A DNA stretch of 64,000 nucleotides from positions 806,001-870,000 of the forward strand of contig NZ_CP132938.1 of assembly GCF_040358255.1 (NCBI RefSeq), read 5' to 3'. Source of the stretch: Tunturibacter gelidoferens. Lineage in GTDB: Bacteria; Acidobacteriota; Terriglobia; Terriglobales; Acidobacteriaceae. The position numbers and the translations under genes were made by a program. The first letter of the stretch is position 1. Each line of letters begins with the position of its first letter. Positions 24,085-33,750 of this stretch are shown in pieces. Below the pieces are notes generated by a model. The model was not told the origin of the DNA. It saw nothing but the letters and a program-made list of their open reading frames with translations, and made no database searches.

Positions 24085-25938
24085 ATGCAGAAGTTCGCAA
24101 TCCGTCACATCCTGACCGCCGCACTCCTTCTCGCCGCGCCGGCCTTTTCCCAGACGAATCCTCAGGCCAACACCACGGTGCTCGTTGACATCGACCATCG
24201 CCCAGCCACCTCTCTCGACGGCGACTGGCATACCATCGTCGACCAGTATTCGACCGGCATCTACACCCTGCATCAGGAGCTTCGCAAAGACGGCTTCTTC
24301 ATGAACGCTCCGTTTGACCCGAACGGCCATCCGCAGGACTACAACTTCGCTAACGCGCCCACTCTTCGCGTCCCCGGCGACTGGAATACCCAACGCCCGG
24401 AACTCCTCTACTACGAAGGTCCTATCTGGTACGAGAAGGACTTCCAGCACACTGCCGCGCCGAACACCCGCACCTTCCTTCACATCGGCGCGGCCAACTA
24501 CCGCACCTTCGTCTGGGTCAACACCAGGAAAATCTGCGAGCACGAGGGTGGATTCACTCCCTTCGATTGCGACATCACGGCTGCCCTCCACGATGGCAAC
24601 AACTTCGTGGTCTTGTCGGTTGACAGCACCCGCATCGCTGACGGAGTTCCCACGCTCCAGACCGATTGGTGGAACTATGGTGGCCTTACTCGTGACGTAT
24701 CCCTCGTAGAGGTTCCCGATCAGTTCATCGATGACTACGACCTTCACCTCAGCCGCACGGACCGATCCGTTATCGAAGGCTACGTCCACTTGGCGAGTGC
24801 ACCGGCAGGCACCCCGGTTACCGTCACCATCGCCGAATTGCATGCGAAGGTCGAATCAACGGTAGACGCGAATTCACGCGCCGTCATCAGCATTCCCACG
24901 AAGTCCCTCAGCCTCTGGTCGCCCGAAAATCCCAAGCTGTACAAGGTCGAGATCTCCTCGGGCCCCGACAAGATCGAAGACACCATCGGCTTCCGCACCA
25001 TCGAAACCCGCGGCACGCAGATCCTCCTCAACGGCCAACCCGTCTTTCTTCGTGGCATCTCCATCCACGCCGAAGCCCCCTTCCGCACCGGCCGCGCTTA
25101 CACACAAAAAGATGTCGACACCCTCCTCGGTTGGGCCAAAGAACTTGGCTGCAACTACGTTCGACTCGCCCACTACCCGCACGACGAGCGCATGACCCGC
25201 ACCGCCGACCGCCTCGGCCTCATGGTGTGGTCTGAGATTCCAGACTATTGGGCCCTCCAGTTCGACAACCCCGCTGTCCTCGCAAAGTCCAAGCAACAGC
25301 TCTCCGAGATGATCCGGCGCGATCGCGACAAGGCTTCGATCGTGCTATGGTCCGTTGCCAACGAGACGCCGAACACTGAGGCCCGCACGAAATACCTCAC
25401 CGCAATGGTCGATCTCGCGCATCAGCTCGATCCCACTCGTCTCGTCACTGCGGCTCTTCTTGTTCGCACGGAGAAGACCGCAACCGGTTCGAATAAAATC
25501 GTCGACGACCCGCTTGGCAAAGCGCTTGATGTTATTGGCACGAACGAATACATCGGCTGGTACGAACAACACGCAGAGGGTGCCGACACCACAACATGGG
25601 ACATTCGCTATGACAAGCCTCTGATCATGTCTGAGTGGGGTGGTGACGCAAAAGCAGGCAACCACGCGCCCTCCGGCGATACTCACCCGGCGTTGTGGAC
25701 GGAGGAGTATCAGGCCGAAATCTATCGCCATCAGATCGCGATGCTGAACAAAATCCCTCAGCTTCGCGGCACCAGCCCTTGGATTCTGATGGACTTTCGC
25801 TCGGCCCGTCGCGTCAACCCGGGCCTGCAGGACAACTTCAACCGCAAGGGCTTAGTCTCCGATCAAGGCGTCAGGAAGCAGGCCTTCTTTGTCCTTCAAA
25901 AGGCCTACAAAGACAAAACTCTTGGCAAAGCGGAGTAG
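24085..25938 (+). CDS. Secreted glycoside hydrolase family 2 enzyme (beta-glucuronidase/beta-galactosidase type)
   Basis: 617 residues from the ATG at 24085 (CCGGAG 10 bases upstream), which opens a signal peptide (ILTAALLLAAPAFSQ). The frame continues upstream, but that part overlaps the kinase gene and is not protein-like. GH2 order is visible: sugar-binding jelly roll (WNTQRPELLYYEGPIWYEKDF, NYRTFVWVN), Ig-like domain, then the TIM barrel (NGQPVFLRGISIHAE). The acid/base is E427 in WSVANETPN and the nucleophile is E517 in MSEWGG. At 617 residues it is close to beta-glucuronidases rather than the ~1000-residue LacZ type. It probably degrades plant or microbial polysaccharide in the periplasm. 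Confidence 0.92.
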   Translation: MQKFAIRHILTAALLLAAPAFSQTNPQANTTVLVDIDHRPATSLDGDWHTIVDQYSTGIYTLHQELRKDGFFMNAPFDPNGHPQDYNFANAPTLRVPGDWNTQRPELLYYEGPIWYEKDFQHTAAPNTRTFLHIGAANYRTFVWVNTRKICEHEGGFTPFDCDITAALHDGNNFVVLSVDSTRIADGVPTLQTDWWNYGGLTRDVSLVEVPDQFIDDYDLHLSRTDRSVIEGYVHLASAPAGTPVTVTIAELHAKVESTVDANSRAVISIPTKSLSLWSPENPKLYKVEISSGPDKIEDTIGFRTIETRGTQILLNGQPVFLRGISIHAEAPFRTGRAYTQKDVDTLLGWAKELGCNYVRLAHYPHDERMTRTADRLGLMVWSEIPDYWALQFDNPAVLAKSKQQLSEMIRRDRDKASIVLWSVANETPNTEARTKYLTAMVDLAHQLDPTRLVTAALLVRTEKTATGSNKIVDDPLGKALDVIGTNEYIGWYEQHAEGADTTTWDIRYDKPLIMSEWGGDAKAGNHAPSGDTHPALWTEEYQAEIYRHQIAMLNKIPQLRGTSPWILMDFRSARRVNPGLQDNFNRKGLVSDQGVRKQAFFVLQKAYKDKTLGKAE

Positions 25939-25958
25939 CGGGACTGAACCTGGCGCGG

Positions 25959-26000
25959 AAAAAATGTGAGACCTCGGCCTGGCCGGGGTTTCGCATTTTT
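25959..26000 (+). terminator. Intrinsic terminator after the GH2 gene
   Basis: A long imperfect stem runs from AAAATGTGAGACC..GGCC to GGCC..GGTTTCGCATTTTT, about 20 bases after the stop, with an A-run before and a T-run after. It can act in both directions. Confidence 0.7.
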
Positions 26001-26110
26001 GCTGGCTTTTTGAGGGGTGTTTTGGAAAAACCTGGGGCGTAGACGTGGTTTTCTGGTGGTGTAATCGTGGTGAAATGCATGGTAAACGTGGAGGAAAAAC
26101 TGTCTCTCAT
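26001..26110. repeat. GT-rich intergenic tail (copy 1 of 3)
   Basis: Directly after the GH2 terminator lies a stretch of irregular GGTGTTTTGG, GACGTGGTTTTCTGGTGGTG and CGTGG words. Similar tails follow the gyrA terminator and the terminator at 41.84 kb. No coding function seen. Confidence 0.5.
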
Positions 26111-26311
26111 GCATGGCCGAAAAATACGACACCAATCTCAACTTTATTTTGACGGTCCGGGATGGAGGTTCCGTTCTGACGTCGCGTTGTGCTTCCCCCG
26201 GATACCGGCCCTCGGTTCCAGCTAAAGGATGCCCTGAAGCTGTTTGCTCAAACACCTCCGGGATGTTTCTACAAACGGGGGAGCCGAAGTGACAGTGACT
26301 TGGACCGCAAG

Positions 26312-26343
26312 AACAAGGGTGGAGACGAGTCTCCACCCTTGTT
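26312..26343 (-). terminator. Perfect hairpin terminator after the Oar-like receptor gene
   Basis: AACAAGGGTGGAGAC and its exact complement form a 15-bp stem with a 2-base loop, 20 bases beyond the stop of the minus-strand receptor gene. It has only a short T-run (TTGTTT) on the plus side and lies between two convergent genes, so it may serve both. Confidence 0.7.
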
Positions 26344-26362
26344 TGTAAGGACTGTTTTGGGG

Positions 26363-29300
26363 TTAGAAGTTGAGCTTGAGCTGGAACTCGGTCGTGCGTG
26401 GGCCACCCTGATCGAAGGTACCCGAGTTGCGCACTACACGAGCAGAGTTGGCCGTAGCCTGATCGGATGGACCGTTGAAGTATCCGCCTGGAACACCGCC
26501 AACAGCATTAGCCTGGTTGATCAAGACTCCTGTTCCATTGCCAGGGATAGAAGGAATGTCGTTGAAGTTGCTCATGTTGAAGACGTTGTACATCGCAACT
26601 CCCGGGACCAGGCTGAAACTTTCGCCGAGTTTGCGGATGTGGATCGGATAGTTCGCGCTGAGATCGAAGGTGCGGAGAGCTGCATTGTTCAGGGGTTTGT
26701 TGGGACCCAGAGCAATTGCTTGTTGAACTCCGTTCAATGCAGTCAACTGTCCCGGTGTGAAGAGGCCAGCGGCAACCACCGCCTGGCCAGCCGGAGTCAG
26801 AGTACCTGCCTGAGTGGCGTTGTAGTTGTTGATCAGCCGGTTGAGTCCTGCACCTTTGACCTCGTGCTCGTAGGCTCCAGGAATAGTTCCCGGAACCAGG
26901 TCGCCTACGGTTCCATCGCCATCGACGTCCGTCTGGAAGAGTTGTCCAGTGGTCCCGCTCGTAGTGTCGAGGGTAAGCGAAGACGCAGGTGCGGAGAAGA
27001 AGTGACCGATTGCGGAGACGTTCAGGCCGTATTTGATAGCCAGAGTGCCGCCGAAGCTCAGCTCGTTGGAGTGGTCGAGCGGACTGCGACCAATGTAGCG
27101 GTTTGGGTCGTCGTTGTTGAAGGACTGGCCACCCGCGAAGAACTGATCGGTGGGAGACGCTGATCCATTGGACGTTACGATGCGGGAGAGGCTATAGGAT
27201 ACCTGGTAGTTGGTGCTTAGGATGCCGGGAACAGGGTGCGATCTCTGCCCCTGGAGAACTGCCTGCAGTGCATCATATCCAGAACGGCCGATGGGAAGGA
27301 TGAAGAGTCCCGTGCCGACATTTGGGTTGGTGCCCGCAAACGCCGCGCCGGTGTCCGGGGTAAGACCAAAATAGGAAGCTGATGGTCCACCGAGATAGGT
27401 AGTGCCTGAATCGAGACCGTTGCCTGCGAAGTCTGTGATGTGAGCTCCAGCCGCGATGGCGCAGGTGATGGCCGCCGAAGTGGAGCCTCCAGCGCAACCA
27501 AAGCTTGAGGTGGTGGCCGCAATGGCGTTCTTGGCCGCATTGACATTCAACGTACGCGCTGCACCGCTGTGGTTGACGTCTTGCGAGATGGGAAGCTTGA
27601 GTGTCGCGTTGTGGACGTAATCGACGCTGAGCACCAGACCTTTGGCGATCTCACGCTGAATTCCGCCATTGAACTGGATGGAGTAGGGGCTCTTGTAGGG
27701 GCCAGCGTAGATGCTGTTGGCGAAGAGACCGCTTCCACCGCCGATATACGAAGGGTTAGTGCCGGCAACGTTCTTCACCTTCGCCTGATACTCCGCCTTG
27801 ATCGCATTTACTTCAAATGCAGCCTGACCGATTGACTCGCTCAGGATGGTCGAGACAGGTGTTCCGTCTGGCGCCGCAGTGACCGTGCCGAAGCCAGGCA
27901 GAGCTATCTTCGTTCCGCCCTTGGAGGCGACGCCGTAGTTGAAGGCGGGGAAGTCAGCCTGTACGGTCTCTGTGCGGGCATTTCCAGTGTTGTTGAAGAC
28001 ACTGCTCTCGTAAAAGATACCGATACCGCCGCGGAAGGAGGTCTTGTGGTCCCCAGGGCTGAAGTTGAAGCCTGCCTGCGGTCCGAAGTTGGCGTAGGGT
28101 TGATGGGTCCGGACCCCGAGGCCTTGCTGATACTGGTCGAAGAGCGGAGTGTTGCCGGTGCAGCCGGGAAATTGAAGCGACGGATCTACGCTGGAACAGA
28201 GCGGGGTTGCCAGATCCTGATTGGCGCGGTCAGTATCGACACTCCAGCGGAGACCTGCGGTAAGCGTGAGTGACGGTGAAGCCTTCCAGGTGTCGGCCGC
28301 GTATGCTCCAAAGCGCCAGCTGGGAGATAGACCACCGAGGAGGCCGAAGCCGGGACGCTCAGAGAACAAGCCGTTACCGTTACCGATGGCGTACAACGAA
28401 GCGACATAGTCAAGCGGGTTTGCAGGATCCCCGCCCGCCACCAGATTGCCCGGGGTAGCCGAGATCCTAGTGTAGAGACTCTCGCCATAGAACTCGGCGA
28501 AGCCTCCGCTGGCCAAGCGGTTCAGGTCGAAGCCAAACTTGAAGGTGTGGGCTCCCTTGGTCCATGTACCGTCGTAGCGGAACTGCTTGTCAGTCTGGAA
28601 GGTGCCCTGCGGTGCCAGGTAATTTGGCCCGGCGTTCATGCTGCCTCGGAGCGTAACATTGCCGCCTACGGAGGGCCCGGAGGGGTTGTAGATGGAGTTT
28701 CCCAATCCATGGGTTCCATCCTCGAGGAGGTTATGGAACTTCTCATACCCGCCACGGAACGAGTGGGTAAAGTGGCCGGTGGTGAAGTCGGCTCCGCCAA
28801 CGATCCCTGGGACGTTGTCTCTGTTCTGATAGACCTGGTAGGGGGTTAGACCGAAGGTGGCATCGGCGGCGTTGACGCTGTAGGCTCCGCGCACGAAGAA
28901 ATGGATTCCCTTGGGGCCGTTGTAGTCGAAACGGAGCATGCTGAAAGTGTCGGTAAAGGGAGCTGGCACGAAGGGAAATTGGGTGAGGATAGGTTGGAAG
29001 ACCGGGCTGGCGCCAAGAGCAGCGTCCAACTCGGACTGCTTGATTCGCTCGATACCACCGAAGAAGAAGAGCTTGTCCTTAATAATGGGGCCGCCGACAT
29101 AACCGCCGAACTGATTGCGCTGGAAGGGGGCAGTTGCTCCAGCGACATCTGCAGCGCCTGCGCGGGCGTCCTGGAAGTTGTAGAAGGCGTTGCCGTGGAA
29201 GCCGTTGGTTCCAGACTGAGTCGAGACGAGAACCTGGCCGGTCGAGGTTACTTCGCCAGAGACGTCCTGAGTGGAGCGGTTGAGCTGAAACTCCTGAATA

Positions 29301-29944
29301 GCGCCTGACGGAACGTTGTAGATAGTTGTTCCGACGGTCTCGTCGGTGATGTCCTGACCGTCGAGAAGAATGCGGGTAGTACGTCCGCCTACGCCGCTAA
29401 CAGAGATGGCGGAGTAACCTGCTTTGGTGGGGTCGAAGGACTGGCCGGACTGGAGGATGACACCCGGCTGGAGCTGAGCATAGTCCAGAATGTTTCGACC
29501 GTTTACCGGAAGAGCATCGATCTGTTCGCGAGTAATGACGCCGGAGACGCCGATCTGCTCTGTATTTACCTGGAGGGCGCCTGCGTTCACCTCTACGGTT
29601 TCAGCAGAAGAGCCGAGTGTGAGCTTGAAGCTTCCTGGCGTCGCTGTTCCTGTTCGAACCACAGTTGTAACTGAGAGCTTTTGAAACCCAGACGCGCTGA
29701 CAGTAACGGTATAGTTGCCGGGATTTAGCGGTCCGACACTATATAGTCCTGCGCTATCCGTAGTGATCGTCTTGGAAGAGCCGGTATCAACCGCAAGGAT
29801 CGTGACGGTGGCGTTTGGCACGATGGCGCCCGAAGGATCCGTGATCGTTCCTTGGATCGATCCGCCGTTCACCGAGGTGGCTTGCCCGTGGCTCAGCACT
29901 GCGGTGGCGAATAACAACATAATTAGCGCAAAAAGCTTCTTCAT
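26363..29944 (-). CDS. Oar-like TonB-dependent receptor with N-terminal carboxypeptidase-regulatory-like domain
   Basis: 1193 residues from the ATG at 29944, which has AGGAGC 8 bases upstream and begins a signal peptide (KKLFALIMLLFATAVLSHGQ). Residues 25-110 are a CarboxypepD_reg-like beta-sandwich (GGSIQGTITDPSGAIVPNATV). A plug follows (ITREQIDALPVNGRNILDYAQLQPGV, then RILLDGQDIT), then a large barrel ending in ...TTEFQLKLNF with a terminal Phe for BAM recognition. Such Oar/Cna-type receptors are multiplied in Acidobacteria and probably import oligosaccharides or peptides with TonB energy. No SusD-like gene accompanies it. Substrate unknown. Confidence 0.9.
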   Translation of the reverse strand: MKKLFALIMLLFATAVLSHGQATSVNGGSIQGTITDPSGAIVPNATVTILAVDTGSSKTITTDSAGLYSVGPLNPGNYTVTVSASGFQKLSVTTVVRTGTATPGSFKLTLGSSAETVEVNAGALQVNTEQIGVSGVITREQIDALPVNGRNILDYAQLQPGVILQSGQSFDPTKAGYSAISVSGVGGRTTRILLDGQDITDETVGTTIYNVPSGAIQEFQLNRSTQDVSGEVTSTGQVLVSTQSGTNGFHGNAFYNFQDARAGAADVAGATAPFQRNQFGGYVGGPIIKDKLFFFGGIERIKQSELDAALGASPVFQPILTQFPFVPAPFTDTFSMLRFDYNGPKGIHFFVRGAYSVNAADATFGLTPYQVYQNRDNVPGIVGGADFTTGHFTHSFRGGYEKFHNLLEDGTHGLGNSIYNPSGPSVGGNVTLRGSMNAGPNYLAPQGTFQTDKQFRYDGTWTKGAHTFKFGFDLNRLASGGFAEFYGESLYTRISATPGNLVAGGDPANPLDYVASLYAIGNGNGLFSERPGFGLLGGLSPSWRFGAYAADTWKASPSLTLTAGLRWSVDTDRANQDLATPLCSSVDPSLQFPGCTGNTPLFDQYQQGLGVRTHQPYANFGPQAGFNFSPGDHKTSFRGGIGIFYESSVFNNTGNARTETVQADFPAFNYGVASKGGTKIALPGFGTVTAAPDGTPVSTILSESIGQAAFEVNAIKAEYQAKVKNVAGTNPSYIGGGSGLFANSIYAGPYKSPYSIQFNGGIQREIAKGLVLSVDYVHNATLKLPISQDVNHSGAARTLNVNAAKNAIAATTSSFGCAGGSTSAAITCAIAAGAHITDFAGNGLDSGTTYLGGPSASYFGLTPDTGAAFAGTNPNVGTGLFILPIGRSGYDALQAVLQGQRSHPVPGILSTNYQVSYSLSRIVTSNGSASPTDQFFAGGQSFNNDDPNRYIGRSPLDHSNELSFGGTLAIKYGLNVSAIGHFFSAPASSLTLDTTSGTTGQLFQTDVDGDGTVGDLVPGTIPGAYEHEVKGAGLNRLINNYNATQAGTLTPAGQAVVAAGLFTPGQLTALNGVQQAIALGPNKPLNNAALRTFDLSANYPIHIRKLGESFSLVPGVAMYNVFNMSNFNDIPSIPGNGTGVLINQANAVGGVPGGYFNGPSDQATANSARVVRNSGTFDQGGPRTTEFQLKLNF

Positions 29945-30340
29945 CTTTTCTGCTCCTGGTTCGGGTCCGGAATATTCCGTGAGACGGGGAGATTCAGGCG
30001 GCCGGCTCCAAGGGACATGCATCTTTAGGGCCATTGCAATAAAAATCTTTCTGACCGAAATCTTCGCAATAACAAAGGCTTTTCCCGAACCTCGGATCCA
30101 GACCCGACTCTCTCCGCGATCCTCTTTATGGAATAAGAGATTTTCTTATCCAAAAAAATGGATCATCAAAGAATCCAAGCTCTTGAGATATGTCGGGACG
30201 ATTGTAGACACGTATTGAATAAATAAGTTGCTGACTATTTTCCTAGATTTGCCAGGCTAAATGGAAGGTGCGCCGAAAGAGACAATCGAGGAGGTCAATA
30301 TAGGTTATTGCCATTCGGAAGATAGGACTCCCGGAAGAAG
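29945..30340. other. Intergenic region upstream of the Oar-like receptor, with an inverted repeat
   Basis: About 400 bases between two minus-strand genes. It is AT-rich in the middle and should hold the receptor promoter. An inverted repeat ATAAGA-n5-TCTTAT at about 30133-30149, followed by a run of seven A, is the only striking motif and could be an operator. No gene-like frame. Confidence 0.4.
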
Positions 30341-31021
30341 CTAGATCTCCGCCCAGCGGCGCAACAGATTGTGATAGACCCCTGTCAGTTGCACACCCGC
30401 AGCGTTTTTGGGACTTTCGACCGCCAACCGCTGAATTGCGGTGTCGAGGTCGTAGAGCAGCGTTCTGTCGCCATCGTTCCGGATCATGCTCTGCACCCAG
30501 AAGAAGGATGCCACGCGCGCGCCTCGTGTTACCGAAGTGACGCGATGGAGGCTGGTCGCCGGATAGAGCACCATGTGGCCGGCGGGAAGTTTGACGGAGT
30601 GAACGCCGTAGGTGTCCTCGACGGCCAGTTCGCCGCCGTCATACTCTTCCGGTTTTGAGAGAAAGAGTGTCGCCGAAACATCGGTTCGGATGCGCTGGCC
30701 GGTGGAGGCGTTGGCGCGAATCGCGGTGTCGACGTGGGTGCCGAAGTGGCCGCCGCCGGTGTAGCGGTTGAACATCGGCGGAAATACCCGCAGGGGCAGC
30801 GCTGCCGACATAAAGAGCGGCGATCGTGCCAGTGCTGCCAGAATCATCTCGCCTAGCTTGACCGCTACGGGATGACCCTCCGGCAGCTGAAGGTTCTCCT
30901 TTACGCTCTGGGCCTGGTACCCGGCTGTGACCCTTCCGTCCACCCAGTCCGCTGCATCGAGCGCTGCCCTTGCCTGCTTCAGCTCACTGGCAGTCAATAT
31001 ATCCGGAATCGTAATTAACAT
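30341..31021 (-). CDS. PKHD-type Fe(II)/2-oxoglutarate hydroxylase (PiuC/YbiX family)
   Basis: 226 residues, the family length. The facial triad is seen as H96 and D98 ([11 protein letters not shown]) and H159 (TSLHRVTSV), with R168 of [11 protein letters not shown] as the likely 2-oxoglutarate ligand. [16 protein letters not shown] and the C-terminal [11 protein letters not shown] are typical. Genes of this family sit beside catecholate siderophore receptors (fiu-ybiX, piuA-piuC). Here too a siderophore receptor gene lies 80 bases upstream on the same strand, so the pair is probably one iron-regulated operon. The exact substrate of these hydroxylases is not established to my knowledge. Confidence 0.93.
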   Translation of the reverse strand: MLITIPDILTASELKQARAALDAADWVDGRVTAGYQAQSVKENLQLPEGHPVAVKLGEMILAALARSPLFMSAALPLRVFPPMFNRYTGGGHFGTHVDTAIRANASTGQRIRTDVSATLFLSKPEEYDGGELAVEDTYGVHSVKLPAGHMVLYPATSLHRVTSVTRGARVASFFWVQSMIRNDGDRTLLYDLDTAIQRLAVESPKNAAGVQLTGVYHNLLRRWAEI

Positions 31022-31101
31022 TGTCTTGCTCCTTCGCCTACGGCCTCCAGGAGAGAAAAGTGGGGGCCAGTCTTTAGACCGACTCTGATGCTTCGCTCAA
31101 C

Positions 31102-33750
31102 TTAGAACTTGAAGTTGATTCCGATCTGCGCATTGGCTCCGGCGCCGGGAATCAGGTGGCTCGGATGGGGCAGGTCAATATAGTAGCGATTGAGAAGGTT
31201 ATTAACGTTCGCTTGCAGCTCCAGGCGATCGGTCAATGGTCGCCGCACCATTGCGTTGAAGATCCAGTAGCCGGGGACCTGCTTCAACTCGGTTGCGAGT
31301 ACCTGGTAGTGAACGGCCGGTGCGCCTGTTGCAGTGAGATAGCTGATCGGACCCGAGTAGGCGGTCGGGACATAGGGGACCGTGGAGCTGGCTGTGCGAC
31401 TGGCCACATAGTTTCCGCCCAATCCGACGTTGAGCCGCAATGGCAGGCGATGCGTCACAAAGAGATTGAAGGTCTGCTTGGGCACGTTTGCCAGGGGGTA
31501 TCCGACGGAGGTTGGAAAGAACTTCGAGAAGATAACTTCGCTATCCAGATACGCGTAGCCGGCGACGATATCCATTCCTTCCGGCAGCCTTCCGACGAGG
31601 GAGAACTGCACGCCCTTCACGAGTTGATTTCCGGCTGCAACGATATTGTTTGAGTTTGTTGGGTCGGTCTCGCGGGCGTTGTTCTTCTCGGTCCTGAACC
31701 ACGAAGCTTCGGCGAGAAGCCGCTCATTCAGGAAGCTCCACTTCGCGCCGACCTCGTAGGTCTGGTTCTCTTCGGGAGCAGCGGAGCTGTTCGCCAGGCC
31801 AATGCTCAAGCTCAACGATTCGGCTGCGGGGTTGAAGCTGGTTCCGTAGTCGAAGTACACGCTTCCTCGGCTGGAGGGCTTGTAGACAAATGCTGCGCGG
31901 TAACTTGGCTGCTCATCGATGCGACTGATTGGAGCCACAGGAGCGGTGACGGTTCCACCTGCGGGAGGAGTGGGTTGATATAAATTGTAACCGGTATCGA
32001 ACCTATCCCATCTCACACCGCCGCTCGCCTCAAACAGTCGCCCGAGCTTGATCGTGTCGACGAAGTAGAGTCCAACGCTCTCCGACTTGGTATGCACAAT
32101 CGAGGTGATGTACCCTGTTCCCCCGAAGGGCTGCTGTGCATTTGGCTCGATCAGGGTAGCCGTCGGCACGGTGTTGATCTTGTTGATGGTGTAGCTTGTC
32201 CTGATCGGGTTCGAGATCTCCTGGCCGCCTTCAACTCCAGCCACCAGGGCGTGCTTTATGCCGAACGTTTTGAAGCGCGCCGAGACCTCGGTCTGGTCCC
32301 ACAGATCGCCTTCGACGCTCTTTACCTGTATCTGATTCCGGTTGACGATGATCGTGCCCGGATCGCTTGCAGCGGTATAGGCACAGGGTAATGCTGTATT
32401 TACCGCGGAGGTGGGCAACGACGACACGAACCCGCCAACCGACACGCTCGCCGGCGCGTTTGAGCAGATCTGCGGCTCAGTGATCTGCGCCTGGCGTGGA
32501 TAATTGGCTGCCCGCGCAATCGTGTGCAGATTCAGGTTGGGCGAAAATTCGTGTTCGACCTTAAGGGTCAAAATATCGTCGTTCGTGTTCAGGTAGTTCT
32601 CATCGGGGAAGCCGTAGTAGTCATGCCGAATCGACCCGGGTGCCACGGCGTTATTGAACCATGGCAGTCCATAGTCCGGCGTGTCGCTCTCGGTCATGTG
32701 CAGATAGCTCAGGGTCGCGCGCGTTTGCGTGTTCAATCCGACTGAAACTGTTGGCGCAATACCGAACCTTCGTATCTCCGCGTAGTCCCGTCCGGCGACT
32801 CCGCCCTCCTGCCCCATGAGGTTGACACGATAGGCTGTACCGCCCAGCACATCGAGCTCCGGTTCGTTGATGTCTGCCGTGATCCTGCGCGTCTTGTCGG
32901 TTCCGAACTGCGTCTGCACATTCACGAACTGCTGCACCACCGGAACCTTGCTCTCCTGATTGATCACGCCTCCGGTTGAACCGCGCCCGAACTGAACTCC
33001 GGCCGGACCTTCCAGTGCCTCGACCTGCTCGTAGTTGAACGAATCACGATAGTAGCTTCCGAAGTCGCGGATACCGTCGAGAAAGATATCGTTGCGCGCG
33101 GTAAAGCCACGAATCGTCAGATTGTCTCCCTGTGCACCTGCCTCGCCCGCCGCCAAACTGATGCCCGGCACATTGCGCAGAGCATCGCGCAGAGTTGAAA
33201 CGCCCTGATCCTTCATGACAAACTGCGGCACCACGCTGATGCTCTGTGGAGTATCGATCAGCGGTTCAGTGAATTTCGAGAGCGAAACCGAGTTAGTAAC
33301 CGAATCAGTTACAGAAACAGTGTCTTTCGCCTGCACCCCAACGAGCATCGTCGTGGCATCCTCCGCACGGTAGTTCAGACCGGTGCCTTCCAGCAGCAGA
33401 CGCAGCGCTTCATCCTCTCGATATAGCCCCACGACACCCTGCGAGTTGAACCCTGCCACTGTTCCCGCCGGCAGCACGATCTTCACGGTCAGACCGGTGG
33501 CCTCCTCAAAAGCCTTCACCGCCGCATCCAACGGGCCTGCCGGAATATCAAACTTCTTCAGCGGCATCGTTGCTTCGGCCGCTCCACTCGCCGCCGGATC
33601 TGCCTTCTCGACCGAGGCCATCGCCGTCTTCGTGCCTCCCATCGCCGCATAAGCGGCCAGCGTTCCTGCCGCGATCCACCCGCGACTCCCGCCAATCGGT
33701 GCCCGGCTCTTCCTCTTGCTTGGTGTCGTCTTACGCGTCGCCTGCTTCAT
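31102..33750 (-). CDS. TonB-dependent siderophore receptor with N-terminal STN domain
   Basis: 882 residues from the ATG at 33750, preferred because GGGAGAC lies 5 bases before it; an ATG 84 bases upstream has none. A basic N terminus and hydrophobic segment (GWIAAGTLAAYAAMGG) form an export signal. Next is a secretin/TonB N-terminal domain (LKKFDIPAGPLDAAVKAFEE), used for signalling or iron-reductase-like roles. The plug has IDTPQSISVVPQFVMKDQG and IRGFTARNDIFLDGIRDFGSYYRD, the pattern of FhuA/Fiu-like receptors. The barrel ends in QIGINFKF with terminal Phe. It presumably imports a ferric siderophore, with the PKHD hydroxylase downstream. No FecR/FecI pair is adjacent. Confidence 0.93.
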   Translation of the reverse strand: MKQATRKTTPSKRKSRAPIGGSRGWIAAGTLAAYAAMGGTKTAMASVEKADPAASGAAEATMPLKKFDIPAGPLDAAVKAFEEATGLTVKIVLPAGTVAGFNSQGVVGLYREDEALRLLLEGTGLNYRAEDATTMLVGVQAKDTVSVTDSVTNSVSLSKFTEPLIDTPQSISVVPQFVMKDQGVSTLRDALRNVPGISLAAGEAGAQGDNLTIRGFTARNDIFLDGIRDFGSYYRDSFNYEQVEALEGPAGVQFGRGSTGGVINQESKVPVVQQFVNVQTQFGTDKTRRITADINEPELDVLGGTAYRVNLMGQEGGVAGRDYAEIRRFGIAPTVSVGLNTQTRATLSYLHMTESDTPDYGLPWFNNAVAPGSIRHDYYGFPDENYLNTNDDILTLKVEHEFSPNLNLHTIARAANYPRQAQITEPQICSNAPASVSVGGFVSSLPTSAVNTALPCAYTAASDPGTIIVNRNQIQVKSVEGDLWDQTEVSARFKTFGIKHALVAGVEGGQEISNPIRTSYTINKINTVPTATLIEPNAQQPFGGTGYITSIVHTKSESVGLYFVDTIKLGRLFEASGGVRWDRFDTGYNLYQPTPPAGGTVTAPVAPISRIDEQPSYRAAFVYKPSSRGSVYFDYGTSFNPAAESLSLSIGLANSSAAPEENQTYEVGAKWSFLNERLLAEASWFRTEKNNARETDPTNSNNIVAAGNQLVKGVQFSLVGRLPEGMDIVAGYAYLDSEVIFSKFFPTSVGYPLANVPKQTFNLFVTHRLPLRLNVGLGGNYVASRTASSTVPYVPTAYSGPISYLTATGAPAVHYQVLATELKQVPGYWIFNAMVRRPLTDRLELQANVNNLLNRYYIDLPHPSHLIPGAGANAQIGINFKF

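Noticed and set aside
26189..27163. 324-codon plus-strand frame opposite the Oar-like receptor end
   Set aside because: Overlaps the receptor 3' end and its terminator; no ribosome site and no family.
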